A stretch of DNA of 64,000 bases from Faecalibacterium sp. I4-1-79 (GTDB lineage Bacteria; Bacillota; Clostridia; Oscillospirales; Ruminococcaceae), in NCBI RefSeq assembly GCF_023347235.1, contig NZ_CP094467.1, forward strand, positions 62,001 to 126,000, read 5' to 3'. Under the pieces are notes generated by a model. That model saw nothing but the letters and a program-made list of their open reading frames with translations. It was not told the DNA's origin and searched no databases. Position numbers and translations under genes: made by a program. This document shows, one piece after another, positions 41,587-50,955 of the stretch. Each line of letters begins with the position of its first letter. Position 1 is the first letter of the stretch.

Positions 41587-41961
41587 TCAAAAGCCGTCTG
41601 CAAAATCCAGCGCAGCTGAAATGTCCTCCTCGGTTTCCTCCGAAACAAGAGCAGCGGCAGGCTGTGCGCTCTGCATAAGCTGTAGGATACCGCCAAGGCT
41701 TACCGGCGTACAGCTCTGCAAGCTGCGTGAGATGGTATCCTCGATCCGGCTGAGGAAAGCGTCCTCCTTCTCCCGTGTTTCCAGATAGGGATCATCGGCA
41801 AGCTGCTTGCTACGGTCAAAGTAAGCGTTGACCGCCGAAACGACTGCCTTGCTGACTGAACGATATTCTCGCCTGTCAAGGCTCTGCAAATGCTCCCACG
41901 CCCTGCGGTCTGCTTCGTTCTCCAGATTCAGCCGAAGTGTTGTTGTGTAGATTTGCTTCAT
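41587..41961 (-). CDS. StbB/ParR-like partition adaptor
   Basis: A 124-residue protein. The N-terminus KQIYTTTLRLNLENEADRRAWEHLQSLDRREYRSVSKAVVSAVNAYFD looks like a ribbon-helix-helix DNA-binding domain (landmarks TTLRLNLENE and SVSKAVVSAV); the C-terminal half is acidic and probably contacts the filament. ParR-type proteins bind centromere repeats and link the DNA to ParM-like actin. It overlaps the ParM-like gene by 4 nt. A partition pair suggests that the excised circle replicates and is actively segregated. Confidence 0.75.
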   Translation of the reverse strand: MKQIYTTTLRLNLENEADRRAWEHLQSLDRREYRSVSKAVVSAVNAYFDRSKQLADDPYLETREKEDAFLSRIEDTISRSLQSCTPVSLGGILQLMQSAQPAAALVSEETEEDISAALDFADGF

Positions 41962-42887
41962 ACAAGATCGCCTTTCTTTTGCATTTTCTGTGCAGACAGC
42001 AGCTCATAGCCCTTGGCTGTGGCGCAGATGTCATCATTGATCATCACCCGGCTGGCATCATATTCTCCGAAATTCTTCACCATGCAGCTTCCACCGCCGA
42101 CAACATAGAGCCTCATCAGTTCCGGGTCATACTCATGCTCACGCAGTCTGCGGAAGATGCCTGCGGTGTAATCCCTCGCTGTGTTCTGGATAGCAGTTAG
42201 GTAGCGTTCGCTGATGTCTGCCGTCCCAAAGCGAATCACACGCTCCAGAATCGTATCATCTACCGATGCGCCAAACTGCCGCATGAGATTTTCCCGGACA
42301 GCAATCATGCACTGGTTTGTCCCGTACTTCTCCGTGAAGCACTTCTGAGATAGCGGACGGCGCTCGTTGATATACATGACATTCATCGTTCCGTTGCCAA
42401 TGTCGCAAAGCATATTGATGCCCTTGAATCCCCGCAGTCTGTCCGCCACAGCGGAGAAGCCCTGCGGGAAGATGTCCGCTCCGGCAAACTCCACATGATA
42501 GCTGACACCACGGAAAATGAAATCCGCCATTTCATTCTGCAACAGGTACGCCTTGAAGCTATCCTTCTGTTCGCTGACCCAAGTAAGAGGGAGCCCCGCC
42601 GCCAAATGCACACGGGCAGAGGTCTGCTTGCGGATATTCAGCTCTCTTGCAATGGCAGCAAGGGTCAGAATATAGTAGTCACCGTCTGTCATTTTGTCAG
42701 AGATAAACTCCTTGTGACCTTCGCCCACGGTGTAATAGCTGCCGTTGTAGACAAGCAGATTGCTTTTGAAGGTCGGCTCCTTGTCAGAGATGATCACGCC
42801 CGTAGGAAAGCAGCAATGTGCAGTCTTGATATTCCCATAGCCGTGGTCGATGCCGATGATTATAGGGTTATTGTTCATATAGTTCAT
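41958..42887 (-). CDS. ParM-like actin-type plasmid segregation ATPase
   Basis: A 309-residue actin-fold protein. Phosphate 1 loop: IIIGIDHGYGNIKTA; phosphate 2: MLCDIGNGTMNVMYI; adenosine motif: LYVVGGGSCMVKNFG. These are the ParM/Alp signatures. ATG 42887 was chosen because AAAGGA lies 6 nt upstream and the actin motif begins a few residues later; the open frame runs 84 codons further upstream through the GTAC array and is not expected to be translated. ParM filaments push sister plasmids apart. It pairs with the adaptor gene downstream. Confidence 0.85.
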   Translation of the reverse strand: MNYMNNNPIIIGIDHGYGNIKTAHCCFPTGVIISDKEPTFKSNLLVYNGSYYTVGEGHKEFISDKMTDGDYYILTLAAIARELNIRKQTSARVHLAAGLPLTWVSEQKDSFKAYLLQNEMADFIFRGVSYHVEFAGADIFPQGFSAVADRLRGFKGINMLCDIGNGTMNVMYINERRPLSQKCFTEKYGTNQCMIAVRENLMRQFGASVDDTILERVIRFGTADISERYLTAIQNTARDYTAGIFRRLREHEYDPELMRLYVVGGGSCMVKNFGEYDASRVMINDDICATAKGYELLSAQKMQKKGDLV

Positions 42888-42934
42888 AGTTTGTCCTTTC
42901 TGCCGCTGTGCGGCCTTGAAAATAGATTGTTTGT

Positions 42935-43143
42935 GTACGGCTCTGTACGGTAAACGCCAGTGCTGTACGCCGCTGTACACCGATTGGTCTTTGGATTTTG
43001 CGTTTGCTTTGTCAAATCGCTGTTTATACCGCAAGAAAATGCGGTAATCGCAGCACATTGCACATAAAGAACGCTGATTTTGCGGTAAAATAGCTTTTTG
43101 AAAACGGAGTTGAGAACTGCCGTACATCGTGTACGGCATGTAC
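42935..43143. repeat. GTAC-rich repeat array (iteron candidate) in the nested element
   Basis: Seven GTAC words (first at 42935, last at 43140), most in CTGTACGG, GTGTACGG or CCGTACA contexts. The array lies between the helicase and parM genes, the same place relative to the helicase as the array at 12080-12220. Confidence 0.55.
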
Positions 43144-43170
43144 GGCAGTTTTGAAGTCCAGTTCTCATAT

Positions 43171-44496
43171 TTAATAAGGAAGCAAGTTCATCGCCTCCAC
43201 TCCGATAAATCCACGCACCCGCTTTCCGGCTGCGTACACATTGTTGGTAGCCTCCACATTATAAAGCCGTTCATTCTGGGCCAGCTCTGAGCTGATACGA
43301 TTTGCTGACATAGGCTTTTGTGCGTTGTCCTCGCACCAGCGGAGATAGGCTTCATAGATAGCCTTGGAGCTGGCTTCGCTGTCGGCCTTAAAGCGGATAT
43401 AGCCCTCGGATTGCAAAAACTCGATCACATTGTTGCTGCTGCGCTTTACTGTCTCCATATTTTCTTTGGCTCTATCGCTGATGGTGAACTGATACTCGTT
43501 CCCAATCAACCGCCGCAGACCCTCCAGACACCACAAAAAGATGCCCTCACGCTCCTGTGTCAGCTTATCCACCAGAAATGGATCATCGGCTCGTCCTGCT
43601 GGCCTGTCCTTGGTGGTCAACACGATCTGCCTGCGGAAGAAGCCGTCTGACTTGTCGTGCAAAGCGGTTAAAGCGCCGTTGCCGAAGCAAAGAAAGCGGA
43701 CATAAAGCTGGCTCTGATAGCTTTGAACACCCTTGCGTTCCATATCCATCTTGCACTCTGAGGTCACGATGGATTTGATATAGTTGGTCTTGGGCAGGGC
43801 ACTCATATCCATATCGTCATCCACCATCAGCAGCTTGTTTTCCAGGTCTGCACGGCTGAAACGGTTGTTCTCTACCTTCTGGATGCTGGTGGTATTCATG
43901 TTATCTCCCAGCATGGAGCGCATTACAAGTCCGATTCGACTCTTTCCTTCGCCGCCCTTACCAATCATCAGGAGCATTTTCTGCCCCTTTGTGGTAGGCA
44001 ATAGGCAGTAGCCCATATACTCCTGCAAGGTGGGAATGTCCTCCGGGACAAGCAGCTCGGATAAAAATTGCAGCCAGCGCACAGGCGGCGGTGCATCGGG
44101 GAGATAGGCCACACTCAGACGGTTGTTGCAATAGCTTTTGTCCTCGGTGAAACGCCCATCCAGAAAGAGTGTCCCGTTTGCCACATGGATACGGTCAGTC
44201 TCGATGGGCAGGGGCGGCGAATAGGCTTGCAGCTTGATACTGGCCAGCAGATTTGCCACCACCTTGGAAAGCCCGGAGGTCAGACAGCCGGAGATCTCCT
44301 CCAGAATGAGATTGCCGATTTGCGCCTCGTCCTCAATCAGTCCATCCACTGTGAACAGCCTTCCTCTGACACATTTCATGGGATGCTTTTTTAAGAACTG
44401 CTGACAAAACAGCACTTCGTTGATGCGTTTTCCATCATACCAATCGGGAATGCTTTCTTCAGGCGGCATAACCATTGGGGTATTCAATTCGTCCAT
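43171..44496 (-). CDS. DUF5906-type primase-associated helicase, nested element
   Basis: A 441-residue homologue of the protein encoded at 12249-13565. Walker A GKGGEGKS and Walker B-like LLMVDDDMDMSALPKTNYIKSIVTSE (landmark VDDDMD) are intact, and FLCFGNGALTAL, FFRRQIVLTTKDRPAGRADDPFLVDKL and SSNNVIEFLQSEGYIRFKAD correspond segment by segment. The start codon overlaps the primase gene by 38 nt. It very probably unwinds the element origin after excision. Confidence 0.85.
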   Translation of the reverse strand: MDELNTPMVMPPEESIPDWYDGKRINEVLFCQQFLKKHPMKCVRGRLFTVDGLIEDEAQIGNLILEEISGCLTSGLSKVVANLLASIKLQAYSPPLPIETDRIHVANGTLFLDGRFTEDKSYCNNRLSVAYLPDAPPPVRWLQFLSELLVPEDIPTLQEYMGYCLLPTTKGQKMLLMIGKGGEGKSRIGLVMRSMLGDNMNTTSIQKVENNRFSRADLENKLLMVDDDMDMSALPKTNYIKSIVTSECKMDMERKGVQSYQSQLYVRFLCFGNGALTALHDKSDGFFRRQIVLTTKDRPAGRADDPFLVDKLTQEREGIFLWCLEGLRRLIGNEYQFTISDRAKENMETVKRSSNNVIEFLQSEGYIRFKADSEASSKAIYEAYLRWCEDNAQKPMSANRISSELAQNERLYNVEATNNVYAAGKRVRGFIGVEAMNLLPY

Positions 44497-45094
44497 AGGT
44501 TTCCTCCTTTCGCAGTTGTTCCAGACGCTCCTTTAGTGCTATGATTTCACCATCCGTCATCCAGTCCTGTACAATTTCCCGACGCTCATAGCTGTCACCA
44601 AAGGTGAGAATGTTCAGTTCATATTCAATCTGACTGAGCTTGTGGCAGGCTTCCACGAATAAATCATGGACTGGCTCATCCGGCGTTTGCGGCGCATAGT
44701 ATGCTTTCCATTCCTCCAAGCAACGGTAATAGTCCGATAAAACAGAAAAGCACAGACGCTCGTTTTCTTTGAGCTTCTGTGCTTCTGTTCGGATACGCTT
44801 TGCATTGAGTGCCGCTGCGCTGGGCGGCTTGTCCGGGTCAAGATGAAAGTCTATCACCAGCTTCATGGCTGCGTCGTAGGGCTTGAGATCAAACAACCTT
44901 GCAGTGAAGTCAATGACATCTCCATGCTCTCCGCAGGTAAAGCAATAATAATGGTCGTTTGCCACATACAAGCTGGGGTGTCTGTCATTGTGAAAGGGGC
45001 AGAGCGCCTTGCCGTGCCGGTTGACCTCAAGGCCATACGCCTGTGCCGCTTCCCGCAGGCTGACGTTGTTTTTTACGGTTTCGAATAAATTCAT
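44459..45094 (-). CDS. CHC2 zinc-finger primase-like protein, nested element
   Basis: A 211-residue protein with the zinc finger ALCPFHNDRHPSLYV and YYCFTCGEHGDVIDF (C-x2-H and C-x2-C ligands). Unlike its relative at 13639-14352 it has no repeat-derived insertion: VIDFHLDPDKPPSAAAL continues directly, marking the uninterrupted family form. No TOPRIM domain. ATG 45094 has GGAGG 4 nt upstream. It is coupled to the helicase gene. Confidence 0.85.
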   Translation of the reverse strand: MNLFETVKNNVSLREAAQAYGLEVNRHGKALCPFHNDRHPSLYVANDHYYCFTCGEHGDVIDFTARLFDLKPYDAAMKLVIDFHLDPDKPPSAAALNAKRIRTEAQKLKENERLCFSVLSDYYRCLEEWKAYYAPQTPDEPVHDLFVEACHKLSQIEYELNILTFGDSYERREIVQDWMTDGEIIALKERLEQLRKEETYGRIEYPNGYAA

Positions 45095-45177
45095 GTGTCC
45101 TCCTTTGCGTAGAAAAAGCGGCTTGCCCTGATATAAGGCAAACCGCTTCCTCAAAATTTATTGTTTTATTGGAAATA

Positions 45178-47226
45178 TTAAGCCGGAGAGGTAACTGTCT
45201 CCGCTGCCAGTTTTTCCTTCCTGTTCGCTGCATTGCGAACCCGCTGGCCTTTGATATGCCCCTCATATCGGCACTCATCACTGCAATACTTGACATTGCT
45301 TCTTGTGGTGGAAAAGGTCTTACCGCAGTTTTCACAAGTGCAGTCACGCCGCCTGTTTTCTGCCGCTTCCTGCCGGTAGAACTTCGCCCGGCAATTCGGT
45401 CCGCAGAACATAGCAGCCGAGCTTTTGGATTCAAATCCCTGACCGCAGCACTTACAGGTTAGCTGAAAAGGCTGCCCAACGGTGTGCTTCCCGGCCTTAA
45501 TCAACTGATAGCGCTCCCGGCTTTTGATGCGATGCTGGCGTAGCTGCTCCTGCCGCTTGATTTCCTCTGCTGTCAGCTCCGGGGCAGGAAGTTCAAACTT
45601 TCCGATGAATTTCAGGAAGATTTCTACCTCCTGCGTTCTGTCCCCGTCGATGCGCTCCGGGGCATGAACGATGATTTTATCAATAAATTCATTGATCATC
45701 GGTGTAGTCAGCTCGGAGAAATCGGTGTACTTTTCTGCCAAAGCAAGGAACTGCTCTACACGGGCAGTATCTTCCTCATAGCTCGTCAGGCTTTCCTCCG
45801 TTTCTGCAATCTGTGCGGAAAGGTTTTTCTGTTCGACTTCGTACTCAGCAAGCAGGCTGTCAAAGCGTTCCTCAGAAATTCGGCCTACGGCAAAGGATTC
45901 ATAGAGCTTTTTAATGATCGTATCCAGCTCACTGTGGCGCTTACGGTCTTTGTTCAGCTTTCGTTTGGCATCTTTGGCCGCCTCCACCTGCCTGACCTGT
46001 GAAGCGGCTCGTATCTTCTCGGTGAATTTTTCCCGATCTGCTATGGCAAGCTGGCTGACAGTGCGGATTGTCTCTAAAATAAGGATACGCAGCGACTTAG
46101 TGGTAATATAGTGCCCGCAGCAGTCCTTTCCATGCTTCTGATGTGCCAGTGTATAAGAGGAGCAGTCAAAGAAATCCGACGGATACGGAGTGCCTTCTGT
46201 ACCGCCTCTGGAACGATGATTATACATCTTTGCGCCGCAGTCCGCACAGTATAAAAGCCCGGTCAGGGGATTGGCTTCGCCTATGGTATCAATACGCCGT
46301 GGCGTTTTCCGCAGTTGCTGAGCAAGCTCCCATGTTTCCGGCTCGATAATGGCCTCATGGGTGTTCTCGAAGATCAGCCAGTCCTCCTTGGGATTAGGAA
46401 TAGAGGTCTTGTCCTTATATGACAGCTTGTGGGAACGGAAATTGACCGTATGCCCCATATACTCAGGCTTAGACAATATCTGCCCCACAATATAGCCGCT
46501 CCAGTTATAAGGATATGCGAACTCGGTCTTACTTTTCCAAACGCCAATGCCTTTCCTTGCAAAATAGACCGCCGGAGCTTCTACCTTATCTTCAAAAAGG
46601 ATTCTGGCAATGTCATAGGGGCCTTTTCCCTCGATGGTCAGACGGAAGATGCGCCGCACAACGGCGGCGGCCTCCTCGTCAATCAACCAATGGTGCTTGT
46701 CGTTCGGGTCTTTCTTATAGCCGTAGATGGCACTGTTGGTGGTAGGCTTGCCTGATTCCCCCTTCACACGGATAGCGGTTTTCTGCTTGCGGCTCAGATC
46801 ACGCAAGTACCACTCGTTCATGATGTTGAGGAACGGAGCAAATTCATTGCTGTTCTGGTCGTTGCTGTCCACGCTGTTGGCGATGGCAATAAAATGAATG
46901 CCATGCTGACGGAACATAACCTCCGTGTAAAAGCCGGTCTGCAAGTAGTCACGTCCGATTCGGGACATATCCTTTACGATCACACGAGCCACCTTGCCAG
47001 CTTCAATGTCTGCCACCAGCTTTTTCCATGCCGGTCTTTCAAATGTGCCGCCTGAGAATCCGTCGTCCGTGTAATGGGCAAAGTTTGTGTACCCCTGCTG
47101 TGCGCAATAGCCCTCCAAGTATTTCTTTTGATTCACAATGGAGTTGCTATCCCCAATCTGGTCATCGTCACGGGAAAGTCGTTCGTATAAGGCGGTGATC
47201 TTGTCCTCAGTCTGAATGATGCTCAT
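45178..47226 (-). CDS. Large serine recombinase (TnpX-like) with two extra zinc fingers
   Basis: A 682-residue site-specific recombinase, the likely transposase of the nested element. The catalytic serine is S18 (LYERLSRDD); the resolvase domain continues with DDGFSGGTFERPAW and VKDMSRIGRD. The recombinase domain (YGYKKDPNDKHHWLIDEEAA) and zinc ribbon (GLLYCADCGAKMYN) follow, then a coiled coil (about 395-470). Past residue 580 it carries two further C-x2-C...C-x3-C fingers (CKCCGQGF...FCGPNCRAKFY; CENCGKTF...YCSDECRYE), not part of the basic family. Its start overlaps the TnpW-like stop by 4 nt. Enzymes of this group leave a 2-nt crossover, which agrees with the element ends. Confidence 0.93.
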   Translation of the reverse strand: MSIIQTEDKITALYERLSRDDDQIGDSNSIVNQKKYLEGYCAQQGYTNFAHYTDDGFSGGTFERPAWKKLVADIEAGKVARVIVKDMSRIGRDYLQTGFYTEVMFRQHGIHFIAIANSVDSNDQNSNEFAPFLNIMNEWYLRDLSRKQKTAIRVKGESGKPTTNSAIYGYKKDPNDKHHWLIDEEAAAVVRRIFRLTIEGKGPYDIARILFEDKVEAPAVYFARKGIGVWKSKTEFAYPYNWSGYIVGQILSKPEYMGHTVNFRSHKLSYKDKTSIPNPKEDWLIFENTHEAIIEPETWELAQQLRKTPRRIDTIGEANPLTGLLYCADCGAKMYNHRSRGGTEGTPYPSDFFDCSSYTLAHQKHGKDCCGHYITTKSLRILILETIRTVSQLAIADREKFTEKIRAASQVRQVEAAKDAKRKLNKDRKRHSELDTIIKKLYESFAVGRISEERFDSLLAEYEVEQKNLSAQIAETEESLTSYEEDTARVEQFLALAEKYTDFSELTTPMINEFIDKIIVHAPERIDGDRTQEVEIFLKFIGKFELPAPELTAEEIKRQEQLRQHRIKSRERYQLIKAGKHTVGQPFQLTCKCCGQGFESKSSAAMFCGPNCRAKFYRQEAAENRRRDCTCENCGKTFSTTRSNVKYCSDECRYEGHIKGQRVRNAANRKEKLAAETVTSPA

Positions 47227-47432
47227 GATGCGCTCCTTTCAGACTGACGGCTCATTTGTGGTACACCAATTATATCACAAGTTCCGTCGTTTGTAACTAC
47301 TTCGTTGCGTATCATTCGTAAAATTTTATCCTCCATTGTCTCTTTCCCACTTTCACTGAAAGCGACTCTCACCTTGTAGGTGGTGCCGCCAATACGTCTT
47401 ATCATATACTGTGCCTGTTTGTTTTTATCCAT
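47223..47432 (-). CDS. TnpW-family transposon protein
   Basis: A 69-residue protein with the TnpW core IGGTTYKVRVAFSESGKETMEDKILRMIRNE. Members lie beside large serine recombinases in Tn4451-like elements; the role is not established. ATG 47432 has GGAGG 6 nt upstream. The stop overlaps the recombinase start, so they are made together. Confidence 0.8.
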   Translation of the reverse strand: MDKNKQAQYMIRRIGGTTYKVRVAFSESGKETMEDKILRMIRNEVVTNDGTCDIIGVPQMSRQSERSAS

Positions 47433-47682
47433 AGCGTTCCTCCTTGAAAAATTCATGTTCGTTTGATATACTAATGGTGGTTCCGACTGATGTAAGTCGG
47501 TGGCATCTTGTGTCATGTTTCATAAAGCTACCGCAACTTGCGTCCTCCTTTCTCTTGATACGGGTTGAAAAAGTAACCTAAATAACCGCTTATCAGATTA
47601 CCCTCTCACTAATAGGAGAAATCCGGGGTGTAAATCGGAACTGTTTTTGAAAGAAATTCAAAAAATTTTCGGAGGTGAGGTC

Positions 47683-48561
47683 ATGACAGATGAAAATAGA
47701 ACATTTCTCCTGTTCCCGGATGACGGTGATGACCTAACCGAATGGGATGAAGCCTCCGATCTGACGATACAAAACGAGCAGTTAGAGGAAATCCTCTCCG
47801 AAGAACGAGCCTTAGAGCTGGAAAGAGAGCTGGAGCAGGACGAAAACCCAAGGGACTACACCGTAGAACTGGAGGACGAAGAGGAAGAAGCTGCTCCTGT
47901 CAGCGAAAAACGCTTAAAGCGCCAGATACGGGCAGAGGCGTTGGCACGGCTGGAGGATGCTGCAAGAACAGAGGACGACTTTCGATACGTTGTCAGCGAA
48001 TGGGACAGGTTGGATCGGAATCGGGAACGACGGGAGCGTGACCATGAAAATCTCCGGGGAGATGTTCCGTTAGAATACATGGCAGTTCCCAATCCGAAGA
48101 TGATTCCGCTGTATTTGAATCTGCCACGATACCGCCAGCTTGCCAGCGGCAATTTTCTGGATATCATTTTTTCTTGCCCCTATGAACTGCATGAGTTGGT
48201 TGCAAGCTCATTTATTTCTGAGCTGATACGCAGCCTTACCATTGATCAGAAGGAAGTGCTGTATTACCTGTCCATCCGGCAGTACAGCACCATACAGGTG
48301 GGTATGATACGGGGACAGACAGACCGAAACATTAGAAAGCTCCGAAAGAATATCCACAAGAAGCTGCAAAGAGCGGTTTATGATTACCTTTTGGAAAAAC
48401 AGAACGACTGTGGAAGCCTAACGCTGCGGGAACGGCAGTTCTTAGAGGAATATGGGCTTTTGCTGAAAGCCTATGGCAAGGACGCCGTTATCCTCCGGGA
48501 GAACAAATCAAAGCCGAGGAAAAAGAAAGCTGCCCTTGGCAGCAGCAAGGACAGCGAATGA
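47683..48561 (+). CDS. Sigma-like / helix-turn-helix regulator of the nested element
   Basis: A 292-residue protein: an acidic N-terminal third (FPDDGDDLTEWDEASD, LEDEEEEAAPVSEK), then a helical C-terminal region with a region-4-like HTH (LTIDQKEVLYYLSIRQYSTIQVGMIRGQTDRNIRKLRKNIHKKLQ; landmarks DQKEVLYYL and QTDRNIRKL). It resembles sigma-factor-like regulators carried by Clostridial mobile elements; regions needed for -10 recognition are not obvious. GGAGGT lies 6-7 nt before ATG 47683. It is divergent from the TnpW/recombinase operon, so it may control it. Confidence 0.6.
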   Translation: MTDENRTFLLFPDDGDDLTEWDEASDLTIQNEQLEEILSEERALELERELEQDENPRDYTVELEDEEEEAAPVSEKRLKRQIRAEALARLEDAARTEDDFRYVVSEWDRLDRNRERRERDHENLRGDVPLEYMAVPNPKMIPLYLNLPRYRQLASGNFLDIIFSCPYELHELVASSFISELIRSLTIDQKEVLYYLSIRQYSTIQVGMIRGQTDRNIRKLRKNIHKKLQRAVYDYLLEKQNDCGSLTLRERQFLEEYGLLLKAYGKDAVILRENKSKPRKKKAALGSSKDSE

Positions 48562-48608
48562 TCTGATTGAATTTGATAAGCAGATGACCGAAAGGAAGGA
48601 TTTGCGTT

Positions 48609-49535
48609 ATGAATACATTTTTTGAGCAATCCCGTTCCCATTGGGTGCGGTATGAACGCTATGAAATCAAAACAGGCAAGGACGGGAAGAAATACATCAC
48701 CCCGGCAAAGGATGCCAGGCCGGATGTCTATAACCCACTCAAGGAAGCCCCGGACATTGTGCTGGATGCTCTGAATGTGGGGATGCTGATGATGAACGGC
48801 AAGAAAAGCTCTGAGCCAGAGGTAGAAAAGGCAATCTTGGAATTTATTACCCACTATGGGCTGCTGGGCCTGATGACGGCCCTGCCCACCACGCCGTCCT
48901 TTATGGATTATGAGGCGGTATATCTGCCAAAGAACCATTTTATCAAGGAAGAAACGATGGAGACGGAGAAGTATCTGTCCCTGTTTTACCCCTTTGATAA
49001 GCTGGATGTGGTCAAGAACGGTGTGGAATCCAGTTGGAATGTGTCCAGCGACCGGGCAATGATTGCACTGACCATGACCTTTATGGACGAGCCGATGGCA
49101 AAGACCATGAGCTTCCAGCGGGCGTATGCAGAGCCTTACGATTGGGTGGCACAGCAACTCAAGGATTGGGCATTTAATATGCTGACCTCTTTCTTCTATT
49201 ATAATGACTATGATTCCATGGAGGAAGAAAGCCGGAATATGCTGCGTAAGTCTATGGCTGCATTTGGCGGCATTGCACCCACCTATCATATAGAGCTGTT
49301 GGATAGGCCAACGATCTATTGGGATTTCCATTCCCTGCTGTTGGGGATTCAGATGATGTTCAGCTTCATGCTGGTGGACAGCACAAAGCCGTTGCGGATG
49401 TGCAAGCAGTGTCAGAAAGTGTTCCTGAGTAACCGGGCTAACTCCGCTTTTTGCAGTGCAAGGTGTAAAAATCAGTATAATGTTTATAAGAGCCGGGGAA
49501 AGAATAAATCAGAGGATGGTGATAATAATGCCTGA
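48609..49535 (+). CDS. Hypothetical protein with C-terminal zinc finger (DUF6076-like)
   Basis: A 308-residue cytoplasmic protein without a domain I can place in its first 260 residues (HWVRYERYEIKTGKDGKKYI at the start, helices rich in Met and Phe in the middle). The C-terminus has a treble-clef-like finger: CKQCQKVFLSNRANSAFCSARC (first Cys about 276), followed by KNQYNVYKSRGK. The spacing is very similar to the extra fingers of the recombinase encoded at 45178-47226. AAGGAAGGA lies upstream. The next gene overlaps it by 8 nt, so the two act together. Confidence 0.6.
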   Translation: MNTFFEQSRSHWVRYERYEIKTGKDGKKYITPAKDARPDVYNPLKEAPDIVLDALNVGMLMMNGKKSSEPEVEKAILEFITHYGLLGLMTALPTTPSFMDYEAVYLPKNHFIKEETMETEKYLSLFYPFDKLDVVKNGVESSWNVSSDRAMIALTMTFMDEPMAKTMSFQRAYAEPYDWVAQQLKDWAFNMLTSFFYYNDYDSMEEESRNMLRKSMAAFGGIAPTYHIELLDRPTIYWDFHSLLLGIQMMFSFMLVDSTKPLRMCKQCQKVFLSNRANSAFCSARCKNQYNVYKSRGKNKSEDGDNNA

Positions 49536-50895
49536 AAATCAGAACATAGAATGGAAAGCTAAGTGGAAGGATGACTATCTGGAATGGATTTGCGGCTTCG
49601 CCAATGCACAGGGCGGCAAGATTTATATTGGCTGTGACGATGATGGAAAAGTTATCGGCCTGCCCAATATCCGCAAGCTGCTGGAGGATGTTCCAAACAA
49701 AATCCGAAATGCCATGAGCATCGTGGTGGATGTCAATCAGCTGGAGCGTGACGGGAAAGAATATCTGGAAATCGTTGTTCCACCATATCCCGTTGCCATA
49801 AACTGCAAAGGTGTCTATTATTATAGAAGCGGCAGCACCATGCAGACCCTTTCTGGCCCAGAACTGGAGAGCTTCATTCTACGCAAACGTGGTGCTTCGT
49901 GGGATAATATGCCCTTGCCGGGATTTACGTTGGATGATATTGATGATGAGTTGGTCAAGAGATTCAAGACCCTTGCCGCCAAGAAGGGCCGGATCGACCA
50001 AAGCGTTTTAGACGAGGACAAAGCGGATTTAATGGAAAAGCTGCGTCTGACCAATGCCGGGTATTATACCAACGCAGCGATGCTGCTGTTCTGCAAAGAC
50101 CCTGACCGCTGGCAGCTGGGCGCATACACAAAAATCGGCTTTTTCGAGAATGATGCCGATCTCCGTTATCAGGATGAAATTCACGGCTCCTTGTTGGAAC
50201 AGATTGACAAGATCATTGAAGTCATCCATCTGAAATATATGAAAGCGAAAATCACTTACGAAGGGATGCAGCGCATTGAGCGTTATTTTGTTCCCGACGC
50301 TGCCCTGCGTGAAGCCCTTCTTAACGCTCTATGCCACAAGCAATATGAAAGCGGCGTTCCGATTCAGATCAGCGTGTATGAGGATAAGCTGTATATCGCT
50401 AACTGTGGTAGGCTTCCAGACAACTGGACGGCAGACAGCCTGATGTCCAAACACGCATCCCGCCCTTACAACACGGCGATTGCGAATGTGTATTATTTGG
50501 CCGGCTTCATCGAGAGCTGGGGACGTGGTATTGAGAAAATCTGTCAGGCTTGCAAGGAAGATGGAAGCCCGCTTCCTGCGTACACCGTGCATCCCGGCGA
50601 TATTATGATTCAGTTTACAGCGTCAGAGGATCGGGTTATTCGATCTGCCACCTACAAGGTGACAGAAAAGGTAACAGAAAAGGTAACAGAAAAGGTAACA
50701 GAAACCTTGGATGAAAAATCCATGCAAATTCTGGCCCTGATTTCCGAAGATCCTGCATACACATCTACCACCATAGCAGATAAGCTATCTATCAGCAGAA
50801 AAACAGTTTCTCAGCGTCTGAAGGAGCTGAAGGAAAAAGGAATCATCGAGCGCATCGGGTCTGACCGAAAAGGCTACTGGAATATAAAGAGCTAA
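49528..50895 (+). CDS. Schlafen-type AlbA_2 ATP-binding regulator
   Basis: A 455-residue protein with an N-terminal AlbA_2/Schlafen DNA-binding domain (EWKAKWKDDYLEWICGFANAQGGKIYIGCDDDGKVIGL; landmarks ICGFANAQGG and GCDDDGK), a central HATPase-like region (LREALLNALCHKQY, ESWGRGIEKI) and a C-terminal winged helix (DKLSISRKTVSQRLKELKEKGIIERIGS). Between ATPase and winged helix there is a repeat of the four residues K-V-T-E. Such proteins are frequent in Clostridia as putative transcription regulators or stress/phage-response factors. The start overlaps the previous gene by 8 nt. Confidence 0.8.
   Translation: MPENQNIEWKAKWKDDYLEWICGFANAQGGKIYIGCDDDGKVIGLPNIRKLLEDVPNKIRNAMSIVVDVNQLERDGKEYLEIVVPPYPVAINCKGVYYYRSGSTMQTLSGPELESFILRKRGASWDNMPLPGFTLDDIDDELVKRFKTLAAKKGRIDQSVLDEDKADLMEKLRLTNAGYYTNAAMLLFCKDPDRWQLGAYTKIGFFENDADLRYQDEIHGSLLEQIDKIIEVIHLKYMKAKITYEGMQRIERYFVPDAALREALLNALCHKQYESGVPIQISVYEDKLYIANCGRLPDNWTADSLMSKHASRPYNTAIANVYYLAGFIESWGRGIEKICQACKEDGSPLPAYTVHPGDIMIQFTASEDRVIRSATYKVTEKVTEKVTEKVTETLDEKSMQILALISEDPAYTSTTIADKLSISRKTVSQRLKELKEKGIIERIGSDRKGYWNIKS
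50656..50703 (+). repeat. In-frame 12-nt tandem repeat encoding KVTE units
   Basis: Four units of GTAACAGAAAAG (first unit GTGACAGAAAAG, last diverging at its end) form a linker of the AlbA_2 protein. Slippage would change length by four residues without a frameshift. Confidence 0.85.
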
Positions 50896-50907
50896 GTGAT
50901 ACAGAAT

Positions 50908-50948
50908 TAGCCCCACACCAGCGTTCATTCATGCTGATGCGGGGCTAA
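50908..50948. terminator. Bidirectional terminator between AlbA_2 and TnpV genes
   Basis: TTAGCCCCACACCAGC pairs with GCTGATGCGGGGCTAA (one mismatch) around a 10-nt loop; it lies between two convergent genes. Confidence 0.8.
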
Positions 50949-50955
50949 CATGTGT

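Noticed and set aside
42888-43139. Longer N-terminus of the ParM-like protein
   Set aside because: The extension would be encoded by the GTAC repeat array and has no ribosome site, while AAAGGA precedes ATG 42887.
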